Source of the DNA: Mycobacterium paraterrae
Lineage (GTDB): Bacteria > Actinomycetota > Actinomycetes > Mycobacteriales > Mycobacteriaceae
Assembly (NCBI RefSeq): GCF_022430545.2
Contig: NZ_CP092488.2
Location: forward strand, 1,426,001 to 1,490,000
DNA: 64,000 nucleotides
Direction: 5' to 3'
A model generated the notes under the pieces. The model ran no database searches and was not told the DNA's origin. It was given only the letters and a program-made list of their open reading frames with translations. Below are positions 1 through 8,659 of this stretch, piece after piece. The stretch's first letter is position 1. Every line of letters starts with the position of its first letter. A program made the position numbers and the translations under genes.

Positions 1-189
1 CTCTTGACTCCCGCCGCGTGATGAAAGTTACCGAGTTCGATAGCGAGTGGCGACGTGCTGCGGTGACCAACTTTGGCCGCTCAGTTGTCGCCTGGAGACA
101 ACCGACAAGCATTCAGACGCTTTGAGGGCGAAAACATCAAGATCGTTTACAAATCTCGCCGACATGGCCAGGTCAGCGAACTACTGTCA

Positions 190-1260
190 TGTTTTCAGGC
201 ACAGGGCTGCTCTACCAACCGCGCGGGCTGTCGCGGCGTCAGCGGCCGCGGTGATCGCGCAGTTGAGCAGCGAGCTGGGTCACTTGACCGGTGGGGTGCA
301 GCAGATGCTGCTCGCGCAGGTGCCTGATCTGTACGGTGACGCTCAGTTGATCTAGTTGCTCCACAGAACCGTCGAAACCAACATCGACACTGTCTTTTCC
401 GCGATCCGGCACAATATCCCGCTGCATCACGTCGAGATCCCGTTGCATCACGTCGAGCCCCCGACCGCCGCTCTTAAGCACGCCCGCCGGATGGCGCAGC
501 GCGGCGTGTCGGTGAACGCGATCGTCCGCGCCTACCAGCTTGTCATAAAGCCGTGCTCGACGCGGTGCTGCGCGTCGTACGCCGAGCCGACCTCGATGCG
601 CTCCTCGCGCTGGAGGTGTTCGGCCAGATATCGGAAACCACCTTGCGCCCTATTGACTCCATCTCCCGGCAAGTGGTCGCCGAATACCAGGATGAGCGCG
701 ACCGCTGGCTGGAGAACCAGAACAGCAGGTGCGCTTTGCGAGTTCGCGAGTTTCTTGATGACGCCTACGTCGATGTGGATTGCATGACGACCGCAACGCG
801 GTAGCCGCTCAGCCGCATTCATCTGGCGGTCGCGGCCTAGTACGAGAAGCTCGCCGACGGCGACGAGCCGGTAGCTCTGGAGAAGTTCATTCAAACGGAT
901 CGCCGGCTCGGTCGGAGCCCCCGAGTCTCCGCAGTTCATCCCGGTGGACAGCTTGACCGGATGGGCGTGGATCCCTCTGGAGGCCAGTGCTACTCGGGGT
1001 GCGTACGCGGATTCACGAATGCAGGATGACTCGCCCCGGAATCGCGGTCGGTGACCCGTTGGCTGGCGTTGAGGACTCTCGGCTCTCGCATCTGCCGACT
1101 CGGGATGCCCGTGCGGTCGCGTTGGCGTTTGGCACCAACCCCCCCGTTTCGTGGCGGCAAGTGATCCGGGAAAGCCGTCGATGCCGGCCTGGGTCATCAG
1201 GATCGATACGGTTGCCGGTCCAGTCCCGTTCATGTTCGGAGCGCTACAACCTACCTACAA
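190..1260 (+). pseudogene. decayed PucR/CdaR-type transcriptional regulator
   Basis: Pieces of a mycobacterial PucR/CdaR-like regulator lie in order but in changing frames. The N-terminal helical part (SSELGHLTGGVQQ) runs to an in-frame TAG at 353-355 and continues with TVETNIDTVFSAIRHNIP. A frameshift near 541-552 moves reading to the frame with LDAVLRVVRRADLD and QVVAEYQDERDRWLENQN. Stops follow at 802-804 and 838-840. A later frame carries RPGIAVGDPLAGVEDSRLSH, like the middle of the family. The C-terminal helix-turn-helix that binds DNA was not recognised. Several stops and frame changes make this a dead gene. Family assignment rests on my memory of the conserved blocks. Confidence 0.7.
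416..457 (+). repeat. 21-bp tandem duplication inside the regulator pseudogene
   Basis: A 21-bp unit starting ATCCCG and ending CACGTCGAG occurs twice head to tail with one base difference (C/T). It duplicates seven residues (IPLHHVE) in the dead regulator. It keeps the frame, so it is a neutral slip rather than the cause of decay. Confidence 0.85.
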
Positions 1261-1928
1261 GATGAACACGGTCGCCAATAATTGGCTCTCGCTCTCGGAG
1301 CGATCCGCCAGCGACGGATGCTCACCCCGATACAGTGCGTTGCCCACCGCGGTCAGCGCCCGGTCCCACGGGTCGTCCAGCGCAGGCGCTGGCAGTCGAA
1401 CCGACGCGGCCTTCGCGCACAAATTCCAGGGCCTTCCGACGCGGGTGACCTCGTCGGCGGCGTTCGGGGGCGTTAGGCATGCCGCATCGAGCAGGATGCG
1501 CAACGATTAACCCACCGCGATGATTCCGGCGTTCCGACATCGCTCAAGGGCCTTATGTAGCGCTAACTTACGTCTCACAGCGACGGATTGGACCCGTGCG
1601 GGCGCGACGGGCTCATGTCGGCACCGGCGTCGATGAGCATGCGTGCGCGCGATAGGCTCGCAAAGTCTCGGCCGTCCATTTTTGGCTGCCACAAATCATG
1701 CCCCGCCCAGGCGGGCGCTTACCCAGACGGTGCCGATTTGGGCGACGGGGACCGACTGGCGTGGCTTGTAAGCACAGCCGCTCTCCGGACGGACGGAGAC
1801 GGTCGCACGCGGCACCCGGCGTTGGCTTACGAAGGCTGTGCCGATCACTGCCGGCTTTACCCAATGTTGCCGCCCAGGTGCTGCGTGCGCGGCCCATACG
1901 CCGCTCGGCATGGAAGGGGACCACAGCC
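1261..1928. other. no clear gene; presumed 5' non-coding end of the IS110 element at its right part
   Basis: No convincing gene was found here. Small open frames on both strands do not resemble known proteins. The last few hundred bases precede an IS110 recombinase. In the IS110 group the 5' non-coding end is known to encode the structured bridge RNA that guides target and donor choice, so this stretch is where such an RNA would lie. I could not fold it or find the element's left boundary by eye. Confidence 0.35.
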
Positions 1929-3005
1929 ATGATCGTGATCGGAGTCGACGCCCACAAGCGCACGCACACTATGGTCGCCGTTGACGCCGTCGGGAAGAAG
2001 CTCGCCGAAAAAACAGTCGAAACCTCAACAACGGGACATTTGGCGGCGCTGCGGTGGGCACACAAAAAGTTCGGCCGCCAAGTAACGTGGGCCCTAGAGG
2101 ACTCTCGCGCGATGACCGCGCGGCTAGAGCGGGATCTGCTCAGCGCCGGTGATCAAATTGTGTTAAGGGTGCCCTCGCAATTGATGGCACGGGCGCGCCG
2201 CGGTTCGCGAGAGCGAGGCAAGTCTGACGCAATCGATGCCCTCGCCACTGCGCGCGCGGCGCTGCGCGAGCCCGATCTGCCCGTAGCGCGCCACCACGTC
2301 TGGTCGCGTGAGCTCAAACTGCTGGTCGACCACCGCGACGATCTCGTGCAGTATCGCACCGCATTCACGCAGCGACTGCTTTGGCGAATCCACGAGCTGG
2401 ATCCGACCTACCAGCTCAAGTCGCGATCGGTCACGTGGGGCACCACCCAGACCGCACTTGCCGATTGGCTGTCCGAGCGGTCCGGCCTGGTCACTGAGTT
2501 GGCGCGCAACGAACTCGCCGAAATAATCCGCTTGACACCTATCATTAAGGGTCTTGAGAAGCGCCTCAACGACTGTGTCCGCGTCAGTGCACCGTCACTT
2601 CTTGAGCTCTACGGCTGCGGCGCGGTGACCGCGGCACGCATTGTGGGCGAGACCGCCGATGTGACGCGCTTTCGCAGCGAGGCTGCCTTCGCCCGCTATA
2701 TCGGACTCGCGCCGCTGCCGGACGCGTCGGGATCGACGCAAGGTCGAGTGCGCTCCCACCGGGGAGGCAATCGACAACTGAACGCCGCTTGTCACCAGAT
2801 CGCGATGATTCAGATCAAAAAGGGCGGCCCGGCAGAACAGTACTATCGGCGTCGACGCGCGGATCGCAAGCTGCACGGCTACGCGATAAGTGGTGTCAAA
2901 CGACGCGTCGCCAGGACTGTTTTTAATAGGATGCGCCGCGACGCGAGAGCTCTGGCAGTTGGCTCGCGCGCTACTCCGGCTCAGGCGATACGACCAGCCC
3001 AATGA
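1929..3005 (+). CDS. IS110-family transposase (DEDD recombinase)
   Basis: A 358-residue IS110-type transposase, intact. The N-terminal RuvC-like DEDD domain shows D7 in GVDAHK, E57 in WALEDSR, and D100/D103 in GKSDAIDA. The C-terminal transposase domain has the glycine-rich LYGCGAVTAARIVGETADV block and the region APLPDASGS expected to hold the nucleophilic serine. IS110 enzymes move a circular intermediate without terminal inverted repeats, and no such repeats are seen. ATG at 1929 was preferred over an upstream in-frame start because family homology begins exactly at MIVIGVD. The 3' end overlaps the last codons of the convergent GntR fusion gene by 35 nt, so the element lies right at that gene's end. 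Confidence 0.93.
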   Translation: MIVIGVDAHKRTHTMVAVDAVGKKLAEKTVETSTTGHLAALRWAHKKFGRQVTWALEDSRAMTARLERDLLSAGDQIVLRVPSQLMARARRGSRERGKSDAIDALATARAALREPDLPVARHHVWSRELKLLVDHRDDLVQYRTAFTQRLLWRIHELDPTYQLKSRSVTWGTTQTALADWLSERSGLVTELARNELAEIIRLTPIIKGLEKRLNDCVRVSAPSLLELYGCGAVTAARIVGETADVTRFRSEAAFARYIGLAPLPDASGSTQGRVRSHRGGNRQLNAACHQIAMIQIKKGGPAEQYYRRRRADRKLHGYAISGVKRRVARTVFNRMRRDARALAVGSRATPAQAIRPAQ

Positions 3006-4140
3006 TCTGGCCGCCCTGAATTATCGCCAGCGTCTCGCCAGCCGCCACCCGATCTAGGTAGCGGCCTGCGAGGGTCCGTAAAGCATCGAGCGCGACAGGT
3101 ACTGTCATGGAGCGGCGAACATTGGGGGCAGACTCCGGCAACTGGTCAGGCATGCGCGACTGACGCCGCTCGGGGACTATCCGTGCGACCTTTTTGCCCC
3201 TGCGAATCACGGTCATAGTCGCGCCCTCAGCAACGCGTTCAAAGTAGCTCAACGTGTCACTGCGCAGTTGACCGATGCCGATCGTCTTGTCTTGTGGTTC
3301 AACGAATTCAGCATCACCCGGCGGACCTACGGCGGTTGGATCCGCATTCGCCGACGTGTGCCGCCCCTGCGCAGAGGCGATGACGCTCTCACTTCCCGGT
3401 TCGAGGAGGCGAGCTTCCGCACAACTCGGACACGCTGCGGCCGCGTCACCCGCGCGAAGCATAACGATCAACCGACGGTTGCTATCAACCACTGCTCTCA
3501 TCCGCTCGGGACCGGAGACCTCAATCTGGGCGCGCAGATAACGCTGGGCATGCAAAAGAAATCGCGCCAAGACCGTCCGACCGCTCGCGCGCCCAAGAAT
3601 TTCCTGAAACGATGCCTCGGCGGACGCCATCGCCTTGGCGTTGCCGGCAGTGAGGGCTACAACCAGGCGGTCATTGATCCGCTGGAGTTCTTCGATATGA
3701 CTGTGGGCAATTCGGTGCGCGTTCGTGGCGGCAAGTTCTGCGGCGATGGTGTCCTGCAACCAGCAGATGTCGTGCATGTCCTGCTTGGTCACCGCCAGCA
3801 CAACGTAACCGCGGTGCGGCTCTCGCCGCACTAGCCCTTCGTTGCTCAGCTTCAGCAGAGCTTCTCGAACCGGTGTGATACTGACCCCCAGTTGAGCAGC
3901 CGTGTCATGTAGGCGGATGAAGGTTCCCGGCTGCAGCCTCTTGGATATGATGGCGGACCGCAGGTGGTCGGCGACTTCGTCCGACATTTGTGCCCTCGAC
4001 AGACGCTGTGCAAACGGTTTCGGGGCAACGAGAGGATTGGCGATCGGCGTTTGACCACCGGCCACGTAGGGCCTGCTCATCGGCTCGTCGCTGTGCGGCT
4101 GCCGACGCGGTGCGAGCGGCCGCCTAAGTTCATCTGTCAC
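2971..4140 (-). CDS. GntR/FCD regulator fused to two Phd/YefM-like domains
   Basis: A 389-residue protein. Residues about 52-115 form a GntR winged helix (LQPGTFIRLHDTAAQLGVSI then TPVREALLKLSNEGLVRR). Residues about 120-235 are FCD-like, but the usual metal-ligand motif FH reads FQ (SFQEILGRASG), so metal binding may be lost. Residues about 284-326 (IGIGQLRSDTLSYFERV, RRGKKVARIVP) and 345-389 (LRTLAGRYLDRVAAGETLAI) each match the Phd/YefM antitoxin fold; no toxin gene is adjacent. It follows the last Mce-associated gene by 29 nt on the same strand, so it may be the terminal gene of the mce operon and its regulator. GTG 4140 was chosen for a GGAG 9 nt upstream; ATG 4080 is an alternative. The end abuts the IS110 element. 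Confidence 0.75.
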   Translation of the reverse strand: MTDELRRPLAPRRQPHSDEPMSRPYVAGGQTPIANPLVAPKPFAQRLSRAQMSDEVADHLRSAIISKRLQPGTFIRLHDTAAQLGVSITPVREALLKLSNEGLVRREPHRGYVVLAVTKQDMHDICWLQDTIAAELAATNAHRIAHSHIEELQRINDRLVVALTAGNAKAMASAEASFQEILGRASGRTVLARFLLHAQRYLRAQIEVSGPERMRAVVDSNRRLIVMLRAGDAAAACPSCAEARLLEPGSESVIASAQGRHTSANADPTAVGPPGDAEFVEPQDKTIGIGQLRSDTLSYFERVAEGATMTVIRRGKKVARIVPERRQSRMPDQLPESAPNVRRSMTVPVALDALRTLAGRYLDRVAAGETLAIIQGGQIIGLVVSPEPE

Positions 4141-4169
4141 TGTTGTGCGCTCCGGCAATTCGGGTTCGG

Positions 4170-4871
4170 CTAAAACTTGGGCGTGAGGTCCAGCGAGGTG
4201 ATCGTGGTCATCTTGGTGACCAGCCACCGCGCGTGTTCCCGTTGCAGCACAAGGCGATACGACAGGTACTTGAGCGACGGTACGTCTTTGGTAGTGGGAC
4301 TCGTCGATGCGGTGTTGGTATAGACGATGGCGGTCGCGTCGGATCCGCTGAGCGACTCCACGGCGGCGCCGACCACCTGGGTGGTGTTGGTGATCTTGGC
4401 CTGCTTGTTCGGCGCGACGAGCGCGTCGAGGTATTTGCGGTAGGCCGCCTGGAAGTCGCCGCTGAGGTACTGCGACGCCCGGTCGGGTAGCTTGTCGATG
4501 TTGTCCGGGTTGTAGGTCCACAGCGTGGTGATCGCGTTGGCGGCGGTGCGCGCGACGGTGAGCTTGGTGGCGACGGTGGCCCGGTCGGCCAGGTACGGCT
4601 GCATCATCGCGCCGGCGAACGCTCCGGCGCCGACGAACAGCACGGCGCCGACTACCGCGGCGATCGTCGTCCACTTGGTGGCGGGATGCGCCTCGCGGAA
4701 GCGGACGATGCCGTCGTCATCTGACTCGACCGCTTCGTCGTCTTCGATTGTCTCGTCGGCGTTTTCGCTGTCCGAGACGTCCTCGGACGGGTCGACGGGC
4801 GAGATCTCAGCGGCGGTGTCGACGGCCGTTTCCTCGGTCAGATCACCTGTTGCAGGCTGCTGATCTTCCAC
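4170..4871 (-). CDS. Mce-associated membrane protein (fourth, Rv0178-like)
   Basis: A 233-residue protein with an acidic cytoplasmic N-terminus (runs of E and D over residues 1-55), one membrane segment at about 70-92 (TIAAVVGAVLFVGAGAFAGA) and an extracytoplasmic alpha+beta domain ending SLDLTPKF. This layout is typical of Mas proteins, which stabilise or help assemble Mce complexes; the biochemical role is poorly defined. Its ATG lies 34 nt inside the preceding Mas gene, so the genes are translationally linked. Confidence 0.88.
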   Translation of the reverse strand: MEDQQPATGDLTEETAVDTAAEISPVDPSEDVSDSENADETIEDDEAVESDDDGIVRFREAHPATKWTTIAAVVGAVLFVGAGAFAGAMMQPYLADRATVATKLTVARTAANAITTLWTYNPDNIDKLPDRASQYLSGDFQAAYRKYLDALVAPNKQAKITNTTQVVGAAVESLSGSDATAIVYTNTASTSPTTKDVPSLKYLSYRLVLQREHARWLVTKMTTITSLDLTPKF

Positions 4872-5443
4872 TGCTTACCTTCCCGCTGAGCGGTGACCAC
4901 CCAACGATTTGTGTTCTCGACCTTCTGCTTACCGTCCGGCGATTTCATCGAGATGTCCGTCGCCACCATCACGTTGACGGTGCCGTCGTCGTTCCAGCGC
5001 TCCACCCCGGCGGCAAGCGTGGTGCCCTTGGTCGGCTCGGCCTGGGCGATCTGGACCAGGATCTCGTTGTGCTTGTCGTGGTACTGCTTGGCGAAATCGC
5101 CTGTCGCGTTGGCCATCACCCGGTCGTAGTAGACGTTGGCGTGGAATGGGTCCAGTGTGGTGAAGCCGGCCATGAACGCCTTGACGTAGCCGAGCACGTC
5201 GACTTCCTGCATGGCGTCGCGGTGATGCGACCGCTGATCGATCAGGACCAGAGACGACGTGGTCAGTGCGCCCACGGTGAGGATCGTCGCGCCGGCCACC
5301 GCCGACGGCAGCGCCCATTTGCGGGACGGCTTCCACCACTGCTCCGACAGGGTCGGGTGCCACGGCAGCCTCGACCAGAGCGTCGGCTTCGGCGTCTTCA
5401 GCAGGGGCTCTTCACCCGGCTGAATTCGTCTGCGGGGACTCAC
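4838..5443 (-). CDS. Mce-associated membrane protein (third, Rv0177-like)
   Basis: A 201-residue protein with a basic N-terminus, one membrane segment (SAVAGATILTVGALTTSSLV, about residues 47-67) and a SnoaL-like outer domain. The upstream open frame is much longer but is a shadow of the neighbour. GTG 5443 was chosen because it overlaps the TGA stop of the preceding gene (GTGA), as at other joints of this operon. Confidence 0.88.
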   Translation of the reverse strand: MSPRRRIQPGEEPLLKTPKPTLWSRLPWHPTLSEQWWKPSRKWALPSAVAGATILTVGALTTSSLVLIDQRSHHRDAMQEVDVLGYVKAFMAGFTTLDPFHANVYYDRVMANATGDFAKQYHDKHNEILVQIAQAEPTKGTTLAAGVERWNDDGTVNVMVATDISMKSPDGKQKVENTNRWVVTAQREGKQWKISSLQQVI

Positions 5444-6450
5444 TTTCCCCCCTTCGGCGGCGCCCCGGGCGGCGCGCCCTTGGCGGGTGCCGGCTTCGGC
5501 TTGGTCACCACGTCGAGGTTGTCGACCAGCCAGTGGCCGTCCTTGCCCTTGACGAGTGCGACCCGAACGGTCGCGGTGATGAAGCGCTCTTCGTCGCCGC
5601 CGCCGCGGTGGCCCTGCATGAACAGCAGCATCGTCGCGTCGTTGCGCGACGCGGACAGCACCGTGCTGTCGGTGACCCAGTATTCGTTGATCACCGGGTG
5701 GCCCTTTTGCACGGCCTCCTGCTGCTTGACCAGCTCGGGACGGTACTTGTCGGTGGTCAGCGAGCGGGCGTGATCGAAGTCCTGCTGCAACGACTTCGGG
5801 TCGTAGGTGAGCATCTGGGCGACGATCTTGGGGCCCTGCTCGTTGACCTCGGTGCGGGTCCTGTCGGCCGCGCGGTCCGGCAGGTAGATCGCGAAGACGC
5901 TGATCGCGGCTCCCGCGACGCAGAGTGCGACGGCAACTCCGATCGCAATGGCGCTGTGCCGCTTGATGTCTGCGGGTCGCCGGTCGGTCCCGACGACGTG
6001 CACCTCGGTGCCGAGTAGCAGGTCGGCGAAGGTGCGTCGGCGCGAATCCCATAGCGGCCAGAGCCATCCCACGAACACCGAGAGGGTGTCGAGCAGGTGT
6101 GCGAGTTCGCGCAGCAGCAGGCGGCCGATGCCGACGGCTGTGCCGTCCTGCTGCACGACCGAGATTCCGAGCAGCGCCCGCCCCAGACTCCAGCCGAGCA
6201 CCGCGGGCAGCACAACGCGGTTGGCCATGGTCGCCAGCACGGCGAACACCAGGACCGAGACCGACTCCCACCACCACAGGCTTTGCGGCGGGACCGCCAA
6301 CCAGACCAGTGCCATCGTCGCCACCACGGCAATGGCGGGCAGGACGTCCACCAAGAGTGCGGCGGCGCGAACAACCCAGCCCGCCAACTCGTTTGGCGGT
6401 GCTTCGTCGACTGCCGGTGCGGCCTCGGTCTTTTCGACCAGCACCGTCAC
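5440..6450 (-). CDS. RDD-domain Mce-associated membrane protein (second, Rv0176-like)
   Basis: A 336-residue protein. Residues about 20-165 form an RDD domain with several hydrophobic segments and the signature GWSLGRALLGISVV and SRRRTFADLLLG. A further membrane segment (AIAIGVAVALCVAGAAIS) is followed by a Mas-like outer domain and a Pro/Lys/Gly tail (PPGAPPKGGK). The RDD plus Mas layout matches the second associated gene of mce1 operons, which helps type this locus as mce1-like. GTG 6450 overlaps the upstream stop by 4 nt; the longer open frame upstream is a shadow. Confidence 0.88.
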   Translation of the reverse strand: MTVLVEKTEAAPAVDEAPPNELAGWVVRAAALLVDVLPAIAVVATMALVWLAVPPQSLWWWESVSVLVFAVLATMANRVVLPAVLGWSLGRALLGISVVQQDGTAVGIGRLLLRELAHLLDTLSVFVGWLWPLWDSRRRTFADLLLGTEVHVVGTDRRPADIKRHSAIAIGVAVALCVAGAAISVFAIYLPDRAADRTRTEVNEQGPKIVAQMLTYDPKSLQQDFDHARSLTTDKYRPELVKQQEAVQKGHPVINEYWVTDSTVLSASRNDATMLLFMQGHRGGGDEERFITATVRVALVKGKDGHWLVDNLDVVTKPKPAPAKGAPPGAPPKGGK

Positions 6451-7124
6451 CTCGCGACCTGGTCGAGCTTGGCGATCCGGTACTTGCCCTCTTCGCGCAC
6501 CATCGTCACCCGGAGGCGGTAGCCCGCTTCCTGGTTCTGCGTTTCGGCGTTGGACACCTTCACCCGCAGCGGCACTAGGATCTCGACCGAGCCGTCGGGG
6601 TTGTTGCGTTCGACCGCGGCGCGCAGGTCGGACACCTGGACGTGGGCGTTGGCGGCCTGGTACGCCTCGACCAGCAGCCCGCTGTACAGGATCGCCTGCG
6701 ACCGGAAGGCCCCGGCACCGCACTCGATGATCTTCTGCGCGGCGGACGCCATTGCCCCGATGTCTGGTGCCTGGGTGGCCCCGACGCAGTCCTTGGCGGC
6801 ATCCAATGCGGCGGCGTCGTTGCGCGCGGTGATCTGGCTCTGGTGGTGGGCGCGCAGCGCGAAGTACCCACCGGTTCCGACGCCACCGGCGAGCACGGCA
6901 AGCGCGGCGGCGATACCGATGAACCACGTCCGCCCGAGCCGCGACGGCCCACGCGGATCGTCCTCTGAGGCGTCAGCGTCCGATTTGTCCGCAGCGTCGG
7001 ATTCCGTTGAATCCTCGGCAGTTTCGTCAGCGGTGGAATCGTCGGTCGCCAGATCGGGTTCCGACGACGGATCTTCATCCGTCTCGTTCGGGGTCAGCTG
7101 GCTGGTGCCAGCATCTCCTTCCAT
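6447..7124 (-). CDS. Mce-associated membrane protein (first, Rv0175-like)
   Basis: A 225-residue protein: a very acidic Ser/Asp/Glu-rich N-terminus (residues 1-60), one membrane segment (WFIGIAAALAVLAGGVGTGG), then an outer domain with two cysteines (DCVGATQ, IIECGAG) that could form a disulfide. It starts 31 nt inside mceF. Confidence 0.88.
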   Translation of the reverse strand: MEGDAGTSQLTPNETDEDPSSEPDLATDDSTADETAEDSTESDAADKSDADASEDDPRGPSRLGRTWFIGIAAALAVLAGGVGTGGYFALRAHHQSQITARNDAAALDAAKDCVGATQAPDIGAMASAAQKIIECGAGAFRSQAILYSGLLVEAYQAANAHVQVSDLRAAVERNNPDGSVEILVPLRVKVSNAETQNQEAGYRLRVTMVREEGKYRIAKLDQVAR

Positions 7125-8659
7125 CCGTCATCTCCTGTGTTGCGCGAGTTGTTGACGGAGTACTTAGAACCGTCGGGGCCCGCTACCTCGCCACTCATCG
7201 GACTATAGACCGCGGCCGGTGGCCCGCCCGGAGTGTAGATGCAGGGGTTGGGTTGTTGCCCGTTGCACTGGACACTGCCCGAACCCGGCCGCTGCAGCGG
7301 GTCGCTGGTCGGCGGCGGGGTCTGTCCTCCCGGTGGGAGCTTGTTGGCCGGCAAGGGGTTCAGGCCGTTGTTGACCGACGGCGCCGGTATCACGTGGCCG
7401 GGGTCGACCGGCTGGTCACAGCGTGCGCCGGGGGCGGGGCAGTTGCGGATCTGGTTTGGGTCACCGTACCAGGGGTTGGTGCCGAGGGGCTCGTACGGTT
7501 TGCCACTGCGGCAATCTTGCGGGGTGGCGGCACGCCGGCCGGGTACGTCCATGCACTGGATATTTCTTGCGCCGCGAACCGCGTTAGCCTGGAAGTCCTG
7601 CGGGATACGGCAGTAGTTGTTGTCACGCAGCGGCGCAATGCTGGTGTCTGACGGCGAGCGCCACTGCGAGGCCGGTAGAAAGCCAGTCATGCACGGCGCT
7701 GGGTAATTGATGGCGAGCGTGAGGTCGAGGGCAGCCTGACGGTCTTTCTCATACGGCGCCGAGATGGCCTGGATGATGGAAGCAAGCTGCGGCAGAAATA
7801 CCAATGTTTGTTCTACTCCAGGGTGGTATCGCTTCAACATGTCAAACACAATCTCGGTGTTTGCCAACGTCTGCGGTAGCGATTCACGAACGTCGCTGAA
7901 CACCGAGTTGACCTGGTCGGCGGTCGGGGCGGCCTGATTCAGGATGCTCTTCAGGTGGCCGTCGTTGTTCGCCGCCTCGCCACCGAGGATGTTGAGGCTG
8001 TGGGCCCAGCGTTCGATCGCGTTGCTTGAGACGACCTGGCTGTCCAGGATCGGCGCCGAGTTCTGGATGATGTCGTCGACCTGGTTGATGTTGGCCTTGA
8101 AGTCGCCGACGATCGCCTGAGTGCCGTCGACCAACCGCTGCAGCGCCGGACCCAGCCCGCCGACCGACTCGGCCGTCTCGTCGAGCAGCTGACCGATCTT
8201 CTCCTTGGGCAGCACGCTCAGTCCACGGTTGGCGGTGTCCAGGGCCGGGCCGATCTCACTCGGCACGGTGCCTTTAGTCATTGTCTGTCCGGGGGAGAAG
8301 AAACCTCGTGACTTGCCTTCGGATACCAGGTCCAGGTACTGCTCACCGACCGCGGACACTGAGTGCACGTTGGCGACGGCGTCGAGCGGGATCTTGAACT
8401 TGCTGTCGATGCTCATGATCGCCTCAGCGCCGTGTTCCGTCGGCTCGACGGAGGTCACCTTGCCGATCGTGATGCCTCGGTAGGTCACGTTGGACGTCGG
8501 GTAGAGCCCGCCCGACGCCGGCAGCTCGGCCTTCAGCTGGTACTGCCCGATGCCGACCAGCGACGGAAGCCGCAGGTAGTACACGCCCAGCACCAGCAAC
8601 GCGACCGCGGTCAGGATGCCGAAGATGACCAACTGGCGCCGGATGAATTTGGTCAGCAT
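7094..8659 (-). CDS. mceF: Mce family protein MceF
   Basis: A 521-residue sixth Mce subunit. It has an N-terminal membrane anchor (LVIFGILTAVALLVLGVYYL), the MCE/MlaD domain (residues about 40-115, with GLYPTSNVTYRGITIGKV), a long helical region that builds the hydrophobic tunnel, and a Pro-rich C-terminus (PPGGQTPPPTSDP). Mce proteins assemble as a heterohexamer carrying lipids from the envelope to the YrbE permease. Its start overlaps the mceE stop. Confidence 0.95.
   Translation of the reverse strand: MLTKFIRRQLVIFGILTAVALLVLGVYYLRLPSLVGIGQYQLKAELPASGGLYPTSNVTYRGITIGKVTSVEPTEHGAEAIMSIDSKFKIPLDAVANVHSVSAVGEQYLDLVSEGKSRGFFSPGQTMTKGTVPSEIGPALDTANRGLSVLPKEKIGQLLDETAESVGGLGPALQRLVDGTQAIVGDFKANINQVDDIIQNSAPILDSQVVSSNAIERWAHSLNILGGEAANNDGHLKSILNQAAPTADQVNSVFSDVRESLPQTLANTEIVFDMLKRYHPGVEQTLVFLPQLASIIQAISAPYEKDRQAALDLTLAINYPAPCMTGFLPASQWRSPSDTSIAPLRDNNYCRIPQDFQANAVRGARNIQCMDVPGRRAATPQDCRSGKPYEPLGTNPWYGDPNQIRNCPAPGARCDQPVDPGHVIPAPSVNNGLNPLPANKLPPGGQTPPPTSDPLQRPGSGSVQCNGQQPNPCIYTPGGPPAAVYSPMSGEVAGPDGSKYSVNNSRNTGDDGWKEMLAPAS

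Noticed and set aside
1255..1503. minus-strand 82-codon frame (MRILLDAACLTPPNAADEVT)
   Set aside because: Protein-like in places but with no family, no clear ribosome site and lying in decayed sequence.
1698..1928. 77-codon N-terminal extension of the IS110 transposase frame
   Set aside because: IS110 family homology starts exactly at MIVIGVD (1929); the extension is Arg-rich without resemblance.
3268..3834. plus-strand 188-codon frame opposite the regulator
   Set aside because: It is the reverse shadow of the GntR fusion gene and has no recognisable domain.
4141..4674. N-terminal 178-codon extension of the GntR fusion frame
   Set aside because: It overlaps the Mce-associated gene in another frame and reads as Arg/His-rich shadow; true homology begins after 4140.
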